Below, piece after piece: positions 7,034-14,003 of a stretch of DNA of 14,003 nucleotides (its first letter is position 1; every line of letters starts with the position of its first letter). This DNA is from CAZIWX01 sp964543125. GTDB taxonomy: Bacteria > Fidelibacterota > UBA8477. The stretch is from contig CAZIWX010000064.1 of assembly GCA_964543125.1 (NCBI GenBank), forward strand, positions 1-14,003, given 5' to 3'. A program made the position numbers and the translations under genes. A model generated the notes under the pieces. It was not told where the DNA came from. It made no database searches and worked only from the letters and a program-made list of their open reading frames with translations.

Positions 7034-7039
7034 ATTATT

Positions 7040-8434
7040 ATGCGACGCATTATGTTAGGAATTCTGGCCGCCGCGGTCAGTGGTTTGCTTTGGGGCCAAC
7101 CGGGAAGCGCCATAACATCCAATGACCTTGTCCGTTTTAAGACCGGTCTCGGTGATGAAGTCCAAATCAAAGCCGTCCAAAATGCTCTGGCGGATCATCG
7201 AATAAAAGATTTGGCCATTGATCGGGCTACCCGCAACGCGCAGGATGAGTTTTTCTCCCACAAGATTGATGTGCGGGGAATTACCAATCAGAAAAGCAGT
7301 GGCCGCTGCTGGTTGTTTGCCGGTCTGAATATTCTCCGCCCCCGCATGATCGATAATTTTAATCTGAAGGAATTCGAATTTTCCCAGAATTTCCTTTTCT
7401 TTTACGACAAGCTTGAAAAAGCCAACCTGTTTCTAAACCAGGTGATCGCCTGGCGGGACCGGGACCCGTACGACCGGGAACTGACCTGGTTGTTGGAACA
7501 CCCGATTAGTGACGGCGGTCAGTGGAACATGGTGGTTGATCTGGTGGATAAATACGGTTTGATCCCTATGGTTGCCATGCCGGAAACCTATGCCAGTTCC
7601 CATACCAATGATATGAATCGGGTTTTGGCAAAACGGCTCCGAAAAGCAGCCGCTCAAATTATTTTGGATTCTCCGAAAGGCGAATCCACGGCTGCGCTGG
7701 AGCTCATTCGCCAAGCCGCCCTTCAAGATGTGTACCGGGTTTTAGTATTGACTCTGGGCCAGCCGCCTGAATCATTTAGCTGGCAATTCGAAGATAAAAA
7801 CAATGAAATCAGCAGACCGGTGCTCTATACGCCCCGTGAATTCGCGGCCGAAGTGGTACAAGCCAACCTGGATGACTATGTCTATCTGCTCACTTCACCA
7901 TTGCAGGATTACTACCAAACCTATCAAATCAGTTTTGATCGGGATATGGTGGATAAGCCTGATATGTTCGTTTTGAATGTGCCGGTGGCGGATCTCAAAG
8001 CAACCGTGCTGTCCTCGGTTTTGAATGATGATCCGGTTTGGTTCGGCTGTGATGTCGGGCAGGAGCAACTCACCGCCGACGGCGCCATGCTTACGGGAAT
8101 TTATAACTACCAGGCCCTATTAGGCGTTGATGTTTCCCTGACAAAAACGGAGCAGTTGTTATTCCGGGAATCCATACCGACCCACGCCATGGTTTTTATC
8201 GGGGTGGACGAAGTGAGCGGCAAGCCGCGCCAATGGCTGGTGGAAAATTCCTGGGGCGCCGAGCGGGGTCGCAAAGGCTACTGGACCATGCAGGATGCCT
8301 GGTTTGATCAATATCTCTACGGCGCCATTCTTCATCGAAAATACATCACCTCATCCATGAAAACGGCGTTAACGAAAAAGCCCACGTTGCTCCCGCCCTG
8401 GGATCCCATGTATCAAATGATCGCGGGCGATTAA
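7040..8434 (+). CDS. exported C1-family aminopeptidase (PepC/bleomycin hydrolase type)
   Basis: This is a 464-residue papain-fold (MEROPS C1-B) peptidase. The oxyanion Gln and nucleophile lie in NQKSSGRCWLFAGLN (Q84, C90); the His is in THAMVFIGV (H382) and the Asn in VENSWGAERGRKGYW (N403). The Cys-His spacing of about 290 residues fits PepC and bleomycin hydrolase. The C-terminus has LLPPWDPM (W454-M457), matching the PepC tail that folds into the active site and confers aminopeptidase activity. Unlike cytosolic PepC, it starts with MRRIMLGILAAAVSGLLWG followed by GSA, a clear Sec signal peptide (about 1-24), so it likely trims peptides in the periplasm or outside. No Cys in a lipobox is visible. 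Its TAA overlaps the ATG of the next gene by one base (TAATG), implying translational coupling. Confidence 0.9.
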   Translation: MRRIMLGILAAAVSGLLWGQPGSAITSNDLVRFKTGLGDEVQIKAVQNALADHRIKDLAIDRATRNAQDEFFSHKIDVRGITNQKSSGRCWLFAGLNILRPRMIDNFNLKEFEFSQNFLFFYDKLEKANLFLNQVIAWRDRDPYDRELTWLLEHPISDGGQWNMVVDLVDKYGLIPMVAMPETYASSHTNDMNRVLAKRLRKAAAQIILDSPKGESTAALELIRQAALQDVYRVLVLTLGQPPESFSWQFEDKNNEISRPVLYTPREFAAEVVQANLDDYVYLLTSPLQDYYQTYQISFDRDMVDKPDMFVLNVPVADLKATVLSSVLNDDPVWFGCDVGQEQLTADGAMLTGIYNYQALLGVDVSLTKTEQLLFRESIPTHAMVFIGVDEVSGKPRQWLVENSWGAERGRKGYWTMQDAWFDQYLYGAILHRKYITSSMKTALTKKPTLLPPWDPMYQMIAGD

Positions 8435-9168
8435 TGGAGCGCTTCCGGGCACTGGCGGCGAATCGGGACCTGGGTTCATCAGCCTTGTTGGCTGAGTTTA
8501 TTCACCTGATCCAAACGGCCGACATGGATAATATCGAGCCGGCGTTGCCACTAATGCAGGCTGCTTTTCCGGTAATGGCCGTTTGGCATTTTACCGAAAC
8601 ATTTTTTTATGAACACGGTCTGACGCGGAACACCGTCGCGGATCTGACCCGAATCGTACGAGGCGGCAAACGCCAGGTCATAGCCCGGGCATTAGAGTCA
8701 CTGAAACAGTATCGCACCTTTCTCACATTCAGTCGCAGCTCCATCGTGGAAGCCACCCTGATCAAGCTGAATGAACAGGTCGAGCGGGTGATTTGTGCTA
8801 AAAGTTTGCCTGCCTCGGAAGGTTTGGCGCTGGCTCGGCGACTGCGCGGCGCCCGGATTTCGGTGCTTTGTGTGCCCGACATTGAGTTGGTTAATCATGT
8901 GCGCGATGTGGATTGCATCGTGCTGGGCGCCGATTGGCTTCGGAAAGATGGTTTTGTCAACAAATTCGGTACGAAAATGCTGGTGGAGCAGGCCTGTACT
9001 TCGGGAATACCGGTGTATGTGCTGGCCGAACATTTTAAAATGGTGAACGACCAGCTTCCGGCCGAGAAGGCCTTTTATCAGGAGTGGGTGCAAGGTGGTA
9101 AAAAGACCCAAATCCCGATATTTGAAGTCGTTCCCAAGCGCGATGTCGTTCAATATCTTACCGATTAA
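8434..9168 (+). CDS. eIF-2B alpha/beta/delta-like protein, isomerase fold without catalytic Cys
   Basis: The 244-residue protein has the fold signature of the family that includes eIF-2B regulatory subunits, methylthioribose-1-phosphate isomerase (MtnA) and archaeal ribose-1,5-bisphosphate isomerase. A helical N-terminus is followed by LTFSRSSIVEATL (S100-S103), a DVDCIVLGADWL strand (D167), KDGFVNKFGT (171-180) and IPVYVLAEHFK. In MtnA and the archaeal isomerase the first motif carries the catalytic cysteine (THCN/THCH-like); here serine stands there while the Asp is kept, as in the non-catalytic eIF-2B subunits. It is shorter than MtnA (about 340). It is cytosolic, with no signal peptide, although its coupled neighbour is exported. 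A regulatory, ligand-binding role is possible; the function is unknown. No gene of methionine salvage or AMP phosphorolysis is nearby. Confidence 0.8.
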   Translation: MERFRALAANRDLGSSALLAEFIHLIQTADMDNIEPALPLMQAAFPVMAVWHFTETFFYEHGLTRNTVADLTRIVRGGKRQVIARALESLKQYRTFLTFSRSSIVEATLIKLNEQVERVICAKSLPASEGLALARRLRGARISVLCVPDIELVNHVRDVDCIVLGADWLRKDGFVNKFGTKMLVEQACTSGIPVYVLAEHFKMVNDQLPAEKAFYQEWVQGGKKTQIPIFEVVPKRDVVQYLTD

Positions 9169-9206
9169 GCCGGTTTGATCCTTTTCTCACTTTCTTCCTC
9201 TTTCGA

Positions 9207-9234
9207 CTTGCTCCACTGCGGCGTGGCAGGCAAG
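9207..9234. repeat. imperfect hairpin in the convergent gap, perhaps an eroded repeat or bidirectional terminator
   Basis: CTTGC (9207-9211)/GCAAG (9230-9234) and inner CCAC (9213-9216)/GTGG (9223-9226) form an interrupted stem between two genes that converge. No T tract follows on either strand, so a classical terminator is doubtful. The preceding TTCGACTTGCTC (9202-9213) matches TTCGACAGGCTC of the hairpin at 2714-2753 at 10 of 12 bases, suggesting a decayed member of the same repeat class. Confidence 0.45.
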
Positions 9235-9315
9235 CTCCGTCGGACGCTGACAGTTGATTGCTGTGTACAGCTTTAATCGCATTTAAATCGAGATTTTCGC
9301 GCCGTCAGGGTGAGT

Positions 9316-11022
9316 TTACCGCGCAAAAAGAAAGCGATAATCCGCCTGTATGGTTAGTAATTCTTTATGCCGACCTTCCGCCCGGATCTTACCGTTTTCC
9401 AGCCACAACACACGATCCGCTGAGTGGGCGGTCGCTTCACGGTGGGTGGTAACCACCACCGCGATACCCGGATACTCAGCCCGCAGGCGATCCCAGAAGA
9501 TTCGCTCGGTTGCCAGATCCAGCGCAGCCGTGACATCATCCAACAACAATAACTTTGGGCGGCCGGCCAGTGCCCGGGCAACAGCGGTTCTGGCGCGCTG
9601 ACCGCCCGATAAACCAACACCCCCCTGTTCCACCGTTTTGCTGAGAGGAACTTCCTGGTCCAACACGCTGGTTTTAGTGGCGATTTGAATTTGTTCGGGA
9701 TTGATGGTCTCACGACCCATGGTGATGTTTTCGACCACACTCCCGCTGAAAAGGATGACCTCTTGCGGTACAAATCCCACCCGGGCAGCTCGAATCTCCG
9801 GCGTGAGCCCATAAATCGGAATTTCTTGAAATTGAACCTGTCCCTGATTCGGTGGCAGCAAGCCTCCCGCTAACTGGAGCAGAGTGGATTTCCCGCTGCC
9901 CACCGCGCCCACAACCGCCACGATCTCCCCCGGTTTCAGTGCCAGGTCCACGCCCTTCAGAACCGCAACCTGTGTTTCGGGATAGGCGAAGTGTACTCTT
10001 CGGAATACCAGGCCGGGCGTTGGATTCGGTTGAGGAACCAGCGTACCGGTAATCAGGTTATCACCGGCTTGGATTTCTTTCAACCGTTGAATGGAAGTCT
10101 CCGCCAACTTGGAGGACACAAAAAACCAACTGATGGTCCAGATGGGCTCTGTGATGCTGGTGAGGTAGGCCACAAAGGCGTAGAAATCGCCGATGGTGAT
10201 CTGCTTTTGAATCACCAGCCAACCGCCGGCAAACAGCACAATCACCAGACCCACCTGGTTGATAATACTACCCAGACTTTCCAGCAACGACCGTACGAAA
10301 ACAACGCGCTCTTCCTTGATCTTACGGTCGTCCAGCACCGAGTTGAAAATCCTGCGTTGCGCGCCTTCAGTGGCGTAACCAATCACAATCCGAATGCCCG
10401 CAAAAACGCTTTCCAGCACATCCACCGTATTGCTGGTAGCTTTTTGCCGCTCACTATATGCCCGCGCCTGCCAGTGCTCGGTTTTGGTCATGATCCACAC
10501 AATGAATGGCAGCGGTAAAACGGCCAATAGCGTGAGTTGCCAGTGCAGAGTGGCCATGAGAATGATGGAAAACAGCAGGGTGAGAAACGCTTCCACCGGC
10601 CGCATCACGCCTGAAGCTGAGAACCAGGACAATTTCAGGTCACCATCGATGTCATCAGTCAAACGCGTGATGAGATCACCACTGCGAAACCGGCTGAAGA
10701 ACCGATGATTTTTTTGAAGGATGCTATCAAAATGGTCCAGCTTAATGGCCCGGCCCAGCCGCAGATTCATCAAATACCGGGTTGACGGCAATAACCATTG
10801 GGTGAACTCCCGGACGATGCCCAATCCAAGAATCACCAGAATCCAAGTGCGCACCCGGCTGAAATCCTGATTATCCGTAAGCGAATCGATGACATACTTG
10901 AAGACATACGGATACAGCGACCGTAAGGCAATTCCCACTGTGGTCAGTGCAAACAGCAGCAGCATCCAGCGCCGTTGGGGCCGCCAATAGGTGGTGAACC
11001 ATTTTAACACCGATCGCAGCAT
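9316..11022 (-). CDS. heterodimeric ABC exporter, subunit with degenerate ATP site
   Basis: This half-transporter is 568 residues from ATG 11022; the frame can also begin at GTG 11025. The ATG is preferred because GGAGG (11034-11030) lies seven bases before it. A six-helix membrane domain (about residues 1-310) precedes the nucleotide-binding domain. Counting from the GTG, Walker A is GAVGSGKST (K379), the signature LSGGQ is perfect (472-476), and the switch His is H528 (TTHREA). Walker B is LLLLDDVTAALD, so the catalytic glutamate is replaced by D497. This is the pattern of TM287, LmrC or BmrC, whose own ATP site hydrolyses poorly. It overlaps the preceding gene's stop (TGATG), so the two subunits are translationally coupled. 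Heterodimeric exporters of this kind expel drugs or lipids; the substrate here is unknown. Confidence 0.9.
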   Translation of the reverse strand: MLRSVLKWFTTYWRPQRRWMLLLFALTTVGIALRSLYPYVFKYVIDSLTDNQDFSRVRTWILVILGLGIVREFTQWLLPSTRYLMNLRLGRAIKLDHFDSILQKNHRFFSRFRSGDLITRLTDDIDGDLKLSWFSASGVMRPVEAFLTLLFSIILMATLHWQLTLLAVLPLPFIVWIMTKTEHWQARAYSERQKATSNTVDVLESVFAGIRIVIGYATEGAQRRIFNSVLDDRKIKEERVVFVRSLLESLGSIINQVGLVIVLFAGGWLVIQKQITIGDFYAFVAYLTSITEPIWTISWFFVSSKLAETSIQRLKEIQAGDNLITGTLVPQPNPTPGLVFRRVHFAYPETQVAVLKGVDLALKPGEIVAVVGAVGSGKSTLLQLAGGLLPPNQGQVQFQEIPIYGLTPEIRAARVGFVPQEVILFSGSVVENITMGRETINPEQIQIATKTSVLDQEVPLSKTVEQGGVGLSGGQRARTAVARALAGRPKLLLLDDVTAALDLATERIFWDRLRAEYPGIAVVVTTHREATAHSADRVLWLENGKIRAEGRHKELLTIQADYRFLFAR

Positions 11023-12821
11023 CACACGACCTCCGGTGTATGACTATGGAAGCTCTGGCGCCTAACCAGTTTGTAGTAAGCGCCTTGCTGGGCCATGAGT
11101 TCATCATGATTACCCCGTTCCAGAATTTCACCGTCCTGGACAAAGAAAATCTGATCAGCGCGCTGAATCGTACTCAATCGATGCGCCACAATGAAACCGG
11201 TACGCCCGGTAATCAACGATTCGAGCGTGCGCTGAATGCGTTGCTCGGTTCCGGGATCCACTGAAGAGGTGGCTTCATCCAGAACCAGAATCGCGGGGTT
11301 AACCGCCAGCGCCCGGGCAAAGGCCAGCAGTTGACGTTGACCGTAGGATAGATCGCTGCCCCGTTCCGCCAGAATCTCGTTATATCCCCGTTTGCGTTGC
11401 AAAATGGTGTCATGCACCCCAGCGATTTGAGCCGCTTCCAGCGCGGATTCGTTCGGAATGTTTTCCCGAAAGACTTTCAGGTTTTCCAGGATGGAGACGG
11501 GAAAAAGATATAGATCCTGCAGCACGAGTCCGAACAGCCGCCGGTACTCCAGCGGATCAAACCTACGAATGTCGATACCATTCAACAGAATGCAGCCGGA
11601 ACCGGGGTCGCGCAGCCGGCACAACAGATTGATCAGGGTGGTCTTTCCGCCACCCGTAGGACCTACAAAAGCAACGGTTTGTCCACCTGAAACACTGAAT
11701 GAGACATCCTGGATCACCGGTGTATCGGCATCGTACTCAAAATGGACATTCTCAAAGGTCAGGGACTCAATGATATCCGGGATAGGGTGTGGTTCGGGGG
11801 GCGCCATGATTGCCGGAATGGCATCCAACGTAGAGAAAATCCGGTCGGCCGCACCGCCGGCGCGTTGGATTTCCGCTAACTGTTCGGTGAACATGTAAAT
11901 CGGCCAGGCGATCTGGGCGATATATTGGGCGAATAATACCAGTGTGCCCACCGTCATGCTGCCCTGCTCGATCCAATGAGCGCCGTTCCAGAGCACCAGA
12001 ACAGTGGCCAGCACCTCAAAAAACATGAGTCCGCGAAAGATGCCGTAATTTATAAATCCCAGGCGCCACGAGAATTGATTGTAATCCACGATCCGCTCAT
12101 CCAGCCGGTCATGGGCCCAACGCAGACGATTGAAAATCTGCAGAATCGGTGCGGCTTTGACGAATTCGGCCACCACTCCCGTGACTTTGGCATAGCGCGC
12201 GCGTTCTTCCCGGTAATAGGGGCGTAGGTATTTGAACATGAGTATGGCCCCGAACACGATGATTGGCAAAATGGTTCCGGCTACGGCAAACAGCCGCCAG
12301 TCCACCGTTGCCAGAATCACCAGGGCACCCATTAGCATCCCCAGGGACAGTAGAATTTGCTGAGTCATGGTCGAGGTCAGGGCTACGATCCGTTGCGGAT
12401 CCGATTCCACCCGGCTCACCAGTTTGCCTACCGGCTCGTTTTCCAGTACCGGCAGTCCCAGATCCAACAGGTGCCCGAAAAGCTTGCCCTTCAAATCATT
12501 TACTGCAAACACACCGGCTTTTTGAGCCAGCCAGTGGCCAAAGAAGGCCACGCAAGCCGAACCAGCCATGGTCCCGAGGTAGAACAAGCTGGAGCGCAGC
12601 ACCTGGCTGAATTGGCCGGAGGGAATGTCTTTATCGATGATTTGCCGGAGAATCAGGGGTTGCAGCAGGACAAAGATGACCCCTGCCAGGGATAGCAGTA
12701 GCGCGATAACGAAGAGCTTCCGGTACGGCCGGATAAAGGGGAAAATCCGGCGAAATATTTCCAGGGCACTTAGAGCCGACGCACCGGGATCTTCAAATTC
12801 GGTATATTCATAACGAGCCAT
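11022..12821 (-). CDS. heterodimeric ABC exporter, subunit with intact Walker B
   Basis: This is a 599-residue half-transporter, first gene of the pair. It has a type IV membrane domain (about 25-325, with FVKAAPILQIFNRL between helices) and a C-terminal ATPase. Motifs are Walker A GPTGGGKTT (K393), Q-loop GLVLQDLYLF, signature LSYGQ (491-495) in place of LSGGQ, Walker B ILVLDEATSSVD with catalytic E516, and H547 in IVAHRLSTI. The altered signature would face the degenerate Walker B of its partner, while its own Walker A/B meets the partner's perfect LSGGQ. This is exactly the asymmetry of the TM287/TM288 and LmrCD classes, and this protein corresponds to TM288/LmrD. It sits in the inner membrane and should work only with its neighbour. 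I see no strong Shine-Dalgarno before the ATG at 12821. Confidence 0.9.
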   Translation of the reverse strand: MARYEYTEFEDPGASALSALEIFRRIFPFIRPYRKLFVIALLLSLAGVIFVLLQPLILRQIIDKDIPSGQFSQVLRSSLFYLGTMAGSACVAFFGHWLAQKAGVFAVNDLKGKLFGHLLDLGLPVLENEPVGKLVSRVESDPQRIVALTSTMTQQILLSLGMLMGALVILATVDWRLFAVAGTILPIIVFGAILMFKYLRPYYREERARYAKVTGVVAEFVKAAPILQIFNRLRWAHDRLDERIVDYNQFSWRLGFINYGIFRGLMFFEVLATVLVLWNGAHWIEQGSMTVGTLVLFAQYIAQIAWPIYMFTEQLAEIQRAGGAADRIFSTLDAIPAIMAPPEPHPIPDIIESLTFENVHFEYDADTPVIQDVSFSVSGGQTVAFVGPTGGGKTTLINLLCRLRDPGSGCILLNGIDIRRFDPLEYRRLFGLVLQDLYLFPVSILENLKVFRENIPNESALEAAQIAGVHDTILQRKRGYNEILAERGSDLSYGQRQLLAFARALAVNPAILVLDEATSSVDPGTEQRIQRTLESLITGRTGFIVAHRLSTIQRADQIFFVQDGEILERGNHDELMAQQGAYYKLVRRQSFHSHTPEVV

Positions 12822-13121
12822 GGTTGACGGTACTTAATGAATACCGGGAAGATTTCCAGTGTTTTATTGATCTGGCCGGCGGGTTTCCGGGAGTAAAGAA
12901 GAATTACCGCTGGCATGGATGCACAAAAGCCAAACCACGAGGCACCCGAATTTGAAAGCCAATGCCGGTGTTTTTGGGAGGTCGAATTGGATAAGAATTA
13001 ACGCGCTTTCCGGTCAGCGGCCCGGCTCCTGACGGGCTTAAAATGGCCGGCGAAAAACCTACTGAATCCGATTTTCAGCGCCTTAGGGAATGAGCCGGTG
13101 TTGGCGATCGAATTGAAAAAC

Positions 13122-13136
13122 GGGGGTTTAGCCTCC
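13122..13136. repeat. palindrome 1 of the GCTAAA/TTTAGC cluster
   Basis: GGGGGTTTAGCCTCC: GGGGG pairs with CCTCC (one G-T pair) around TTTAG. Reversed, it reads GGAGGCTAAACCCCC, showing the same GCTAAA core as its two neighbours. Confidence 0.55.
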
Positions 13137-13154
13137 TACTCTGGGATATTTCTT

Positions 13155-13166
13155 GGGCTAAAGCCC
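13155..13166. repeat. palindrome 2 of the GCTAAA/TTTAGC cluster
   Basis: GGGCTAAAGCCC: GGGCT pairs with AGCCC around a two-base AA centre, with core GCTAAAGC. Confidence 0.65.
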
Positions 13167-13189
13167 TTTATTTTCAAGTATATAGTAAA

Positions 13190-13209
13190 CCACGAGCTAA
13201 AGCTCGTGG
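13190..13209. repeat. palindrome 3 of the GCTAAA/TTTAGC cluster
   Basis: CCACGAGCTAAAGCTCGTGG has perfect nine-base arms around AA and the same GCTAAAGC core. Elements such as CCACGGGCTAAAGCCCGTGG are familiar intergenic repeats in several bacterial phyla, to my recollection; a search is needed to link them. Confidence 0.75.
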
Positions 13210-13370
13210 CAATGGAGCCCGGCGTCTGGCCAAATTTCGCGGCTAACAATTTTATTTACCGGGAATTCGTGTTTAGGGCTGTCCCCGCCGAACTATATGG
13301 TTTCAGTTTTTTCCTTCGGCTGCAATCGGTGCCCTCGATGTTCCGGTTTTGTTTGCCGGGAAGTAAAAAA

Positions 13371-14003
13371 TTACCGGGCCAGCACCAGCTTCCGAACCAG
13401 GGCGGACTCCCCGTCGCTCACGCGCAGCAGATAAACTCCGCTGGGCGCCGGCTGACCTTGCTGCGCCAGGCCGTTCCAGTGCAGGTTGTAGTCACCGGCT
13501 GTATAGCGCGCGTTAGCCAGTTGGCTTACCAGCCGGCCCTGAATATCGAAGAGTTTTACGGTGATGGGTGTAGCTTTAGTCACGGTGAATGAAATCGTCA
13601 TCCTGGGATTGAACGGGTTGGGATAGATTCGCTCCAGCCGGAAGGCGCCCGGGAACGCATTCTGACCGGCGGCGGAAACGGCGACGGATATCACTTTATG
13701 GATTGTACGAACACCCTTGTAATTCACATCGCTGAGCCGGTAATAATAGGTTCTACCCACTTCCACGGCTGTGTCGGTGTAATGATAACTGGTAGTATTA
13801 TTGGTAGAACCCCGGCCCTTCAGGGCGTCGTCGGTACTGAAGGAAGCGATCTCGTTCCAGGAACCTTTTTCGGTCAGCGCCCGCTCGATGATAAAGCCCA
13901 GGTTCTCGATCTCCGAGTCGGTGGTCCAGTTCAGCAGCACCCGGCCGTTTTGCGAGGCGCCGCTCCAGAGGGAGAGGGTGACGGGGAGGGAATGGTCAGT
14001 GGT
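13371..14003 (-). CDS. secreted protein, C-terminal part with FlgD-like/type IX sorting domain (5' end beyond window)
   Basis: The frame is open to the window edge; the in-window part is 210 residues and the gene continues to the right. It begins with LPVTLSLWSGASQNGRVLLN, followed by WTTDSEIENLGFIIER, a fibronectin-like segment seen before sorting domains, and YYYRLSDVNYKGVRTIHKV. The last 80 residues are the sorting/FlgD-Ig-like domain: RIYPNPFNPRMTISF, VKLFDIQGRLVSQL, NLHWNG, SGVYLLRVSDGES and a final RKLVLAR. In Bacteroidota such tails direct export through the type IX system and attachment to the cell surface; in related phyla (Calditrichota, KSB1, Ignavibacteria) they are abundant and thought to act similarly. 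The catalytic or binding domain lies outside the window, so the function is unknown. A GTG at 13940 is internal, not the start. Confidence 0.88.
   Translation of the reverse strand, partial: TTDHSLPVTLSLWSGASQNGRVLLNWTTDSEIENLGFIIERALTEKGSWNEIASFSTDDALKGRGSTNNTTSYHYTDTAVEVGRTYYYRLSDVNYKGVRTIHKVISVAVSAAGQNAFPGAFRLERIYPNPFNPRMTISFTVTKATPITVKLFDIQGRLVSQLANARYTAGDYNLHWNGLAQQGQPAPSGVYLLRVSDGESALVRKLVLAR

Larger units (their letters stand above)
12822..13370. other. gene-free stretch between divergently spaced minus-strand genes, holding palindromic repeats
   Basis: No convincing coding sequence is visible. The promoter of the exporter operon should lie close to 12822-12950 on the minus strand, but I cannot name boxes with confidence. 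GCCCG (13020-13024)/CGGGC (13033-13037) can form a small hairpin. The half nearer the sorting-domain gene carries three palindromes at 13122-13136, 13155-13166 and 13190-13209. The open frame that crosses them on the + strand resembles no protein and is set by the repeats. Confidence 0.5.

Noticed and set aside
8698..9153. 151-codon minus-strand frame within the eIF-2B-like gene
   Set aside because: Shadow of a conserved coding frame, with no family similarity.
9991..10518. 175-codon + strand frame inside the ABC exporter gene
   Set aside because: Antisense shadow of a well-supported transporter; no recognisable domain or ribosome site.
13122..13209. CRISPR array
   Set aside because: Only three palindromes with different arms and uneven spacing, with no identical direct repeats and no cas genes.
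13098..13592. 164-codon + strand frame over the palindrome cluster and the sorting domain
   Set aside because: Half of it is antisense to the sorting domain and the other half crosses palindromes; no protein pattern.

Overview
The window looks like chromosomal DNA of an uncultured or environmental bacterium of the Fibrobacterota-Chlorobiota-Bacteroidota (FCB) group, for example a Calditrichota- or KSB1-like lineage. The main pointer is the partial gene at the right edge. It encodes the C-terminus of a large secreted protein with the LPVTLS..., YPNPFNP and SGVYLLRV...RKLVL signatures of the type IX-secretion/FlgD-like C-terminal domain that is common in those phyla. Base composition is moderately GC-rich, and the intergenic gaps hold small palindromic repeats. 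The phylum assignment is inference; no rRNA or universal marker gene is present.

Left part (1-3933, + strand): a 75-residue DUF2892/YgaP-type membrane protein (82-309) is followed by a likely terminator, then a 565-base gap without a gene. Next comes a short operon: a soluble TPM-domain protein (875-1348) and, 13 bases on, an ATP-cone/uridine-kinase-type P-loop kinase (1362-2702). A hairpin repeat sits in the next gap. Behind it lie two decayed genes in tandem: a BtpA/SgcQ-family gene interrupted by two frame breaks (2762-3628), the first coinciding with a perfect 16-base palindrome, and an orphan mazF/pemK toxin remnant (about 3600-3933) with a lost start and an internal frameshift.

Middle part (4080-9168, + strand): a 950-residue fused FAD and Fe-S/CCG dehydrogenase of the GlcD-GlcF/YdiJ type (4080-6932) probably oxidises a D-2-hydroxyacid. 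A translationally coupled pair follows: an exported C1-family aminopeptidase of the PepC/bleomycin hydrolase type (7040-8434), whose stop overlaps the start of an eIF-2B/ribose-1,5-bisphosphate isomerase-like protein (8434-9168) that lacks the usual catalytic cysteine.

Right part (9316-14003, - strand): two overlapping genes (12821-11022 and 11022-9316) encode the halves of a heterodimeric ABC exporter, with the expected division into one degenerate and one consensus ATP site. Upstream of them a 549-base gap carries three palindromes in 88 bases, each built on a GCTAAAGC/TTTAGC-like core. The window ends inside the sorting-domain protein.

I do not see a clear new defence or mobile system. 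The points most worth checking are the two tandem pseudogenes with the palindrome at the break, the ATP-cone kinase fusion, the secreted peptidase coupled to an eIF-2B-like protein, and the palindrome cluster.
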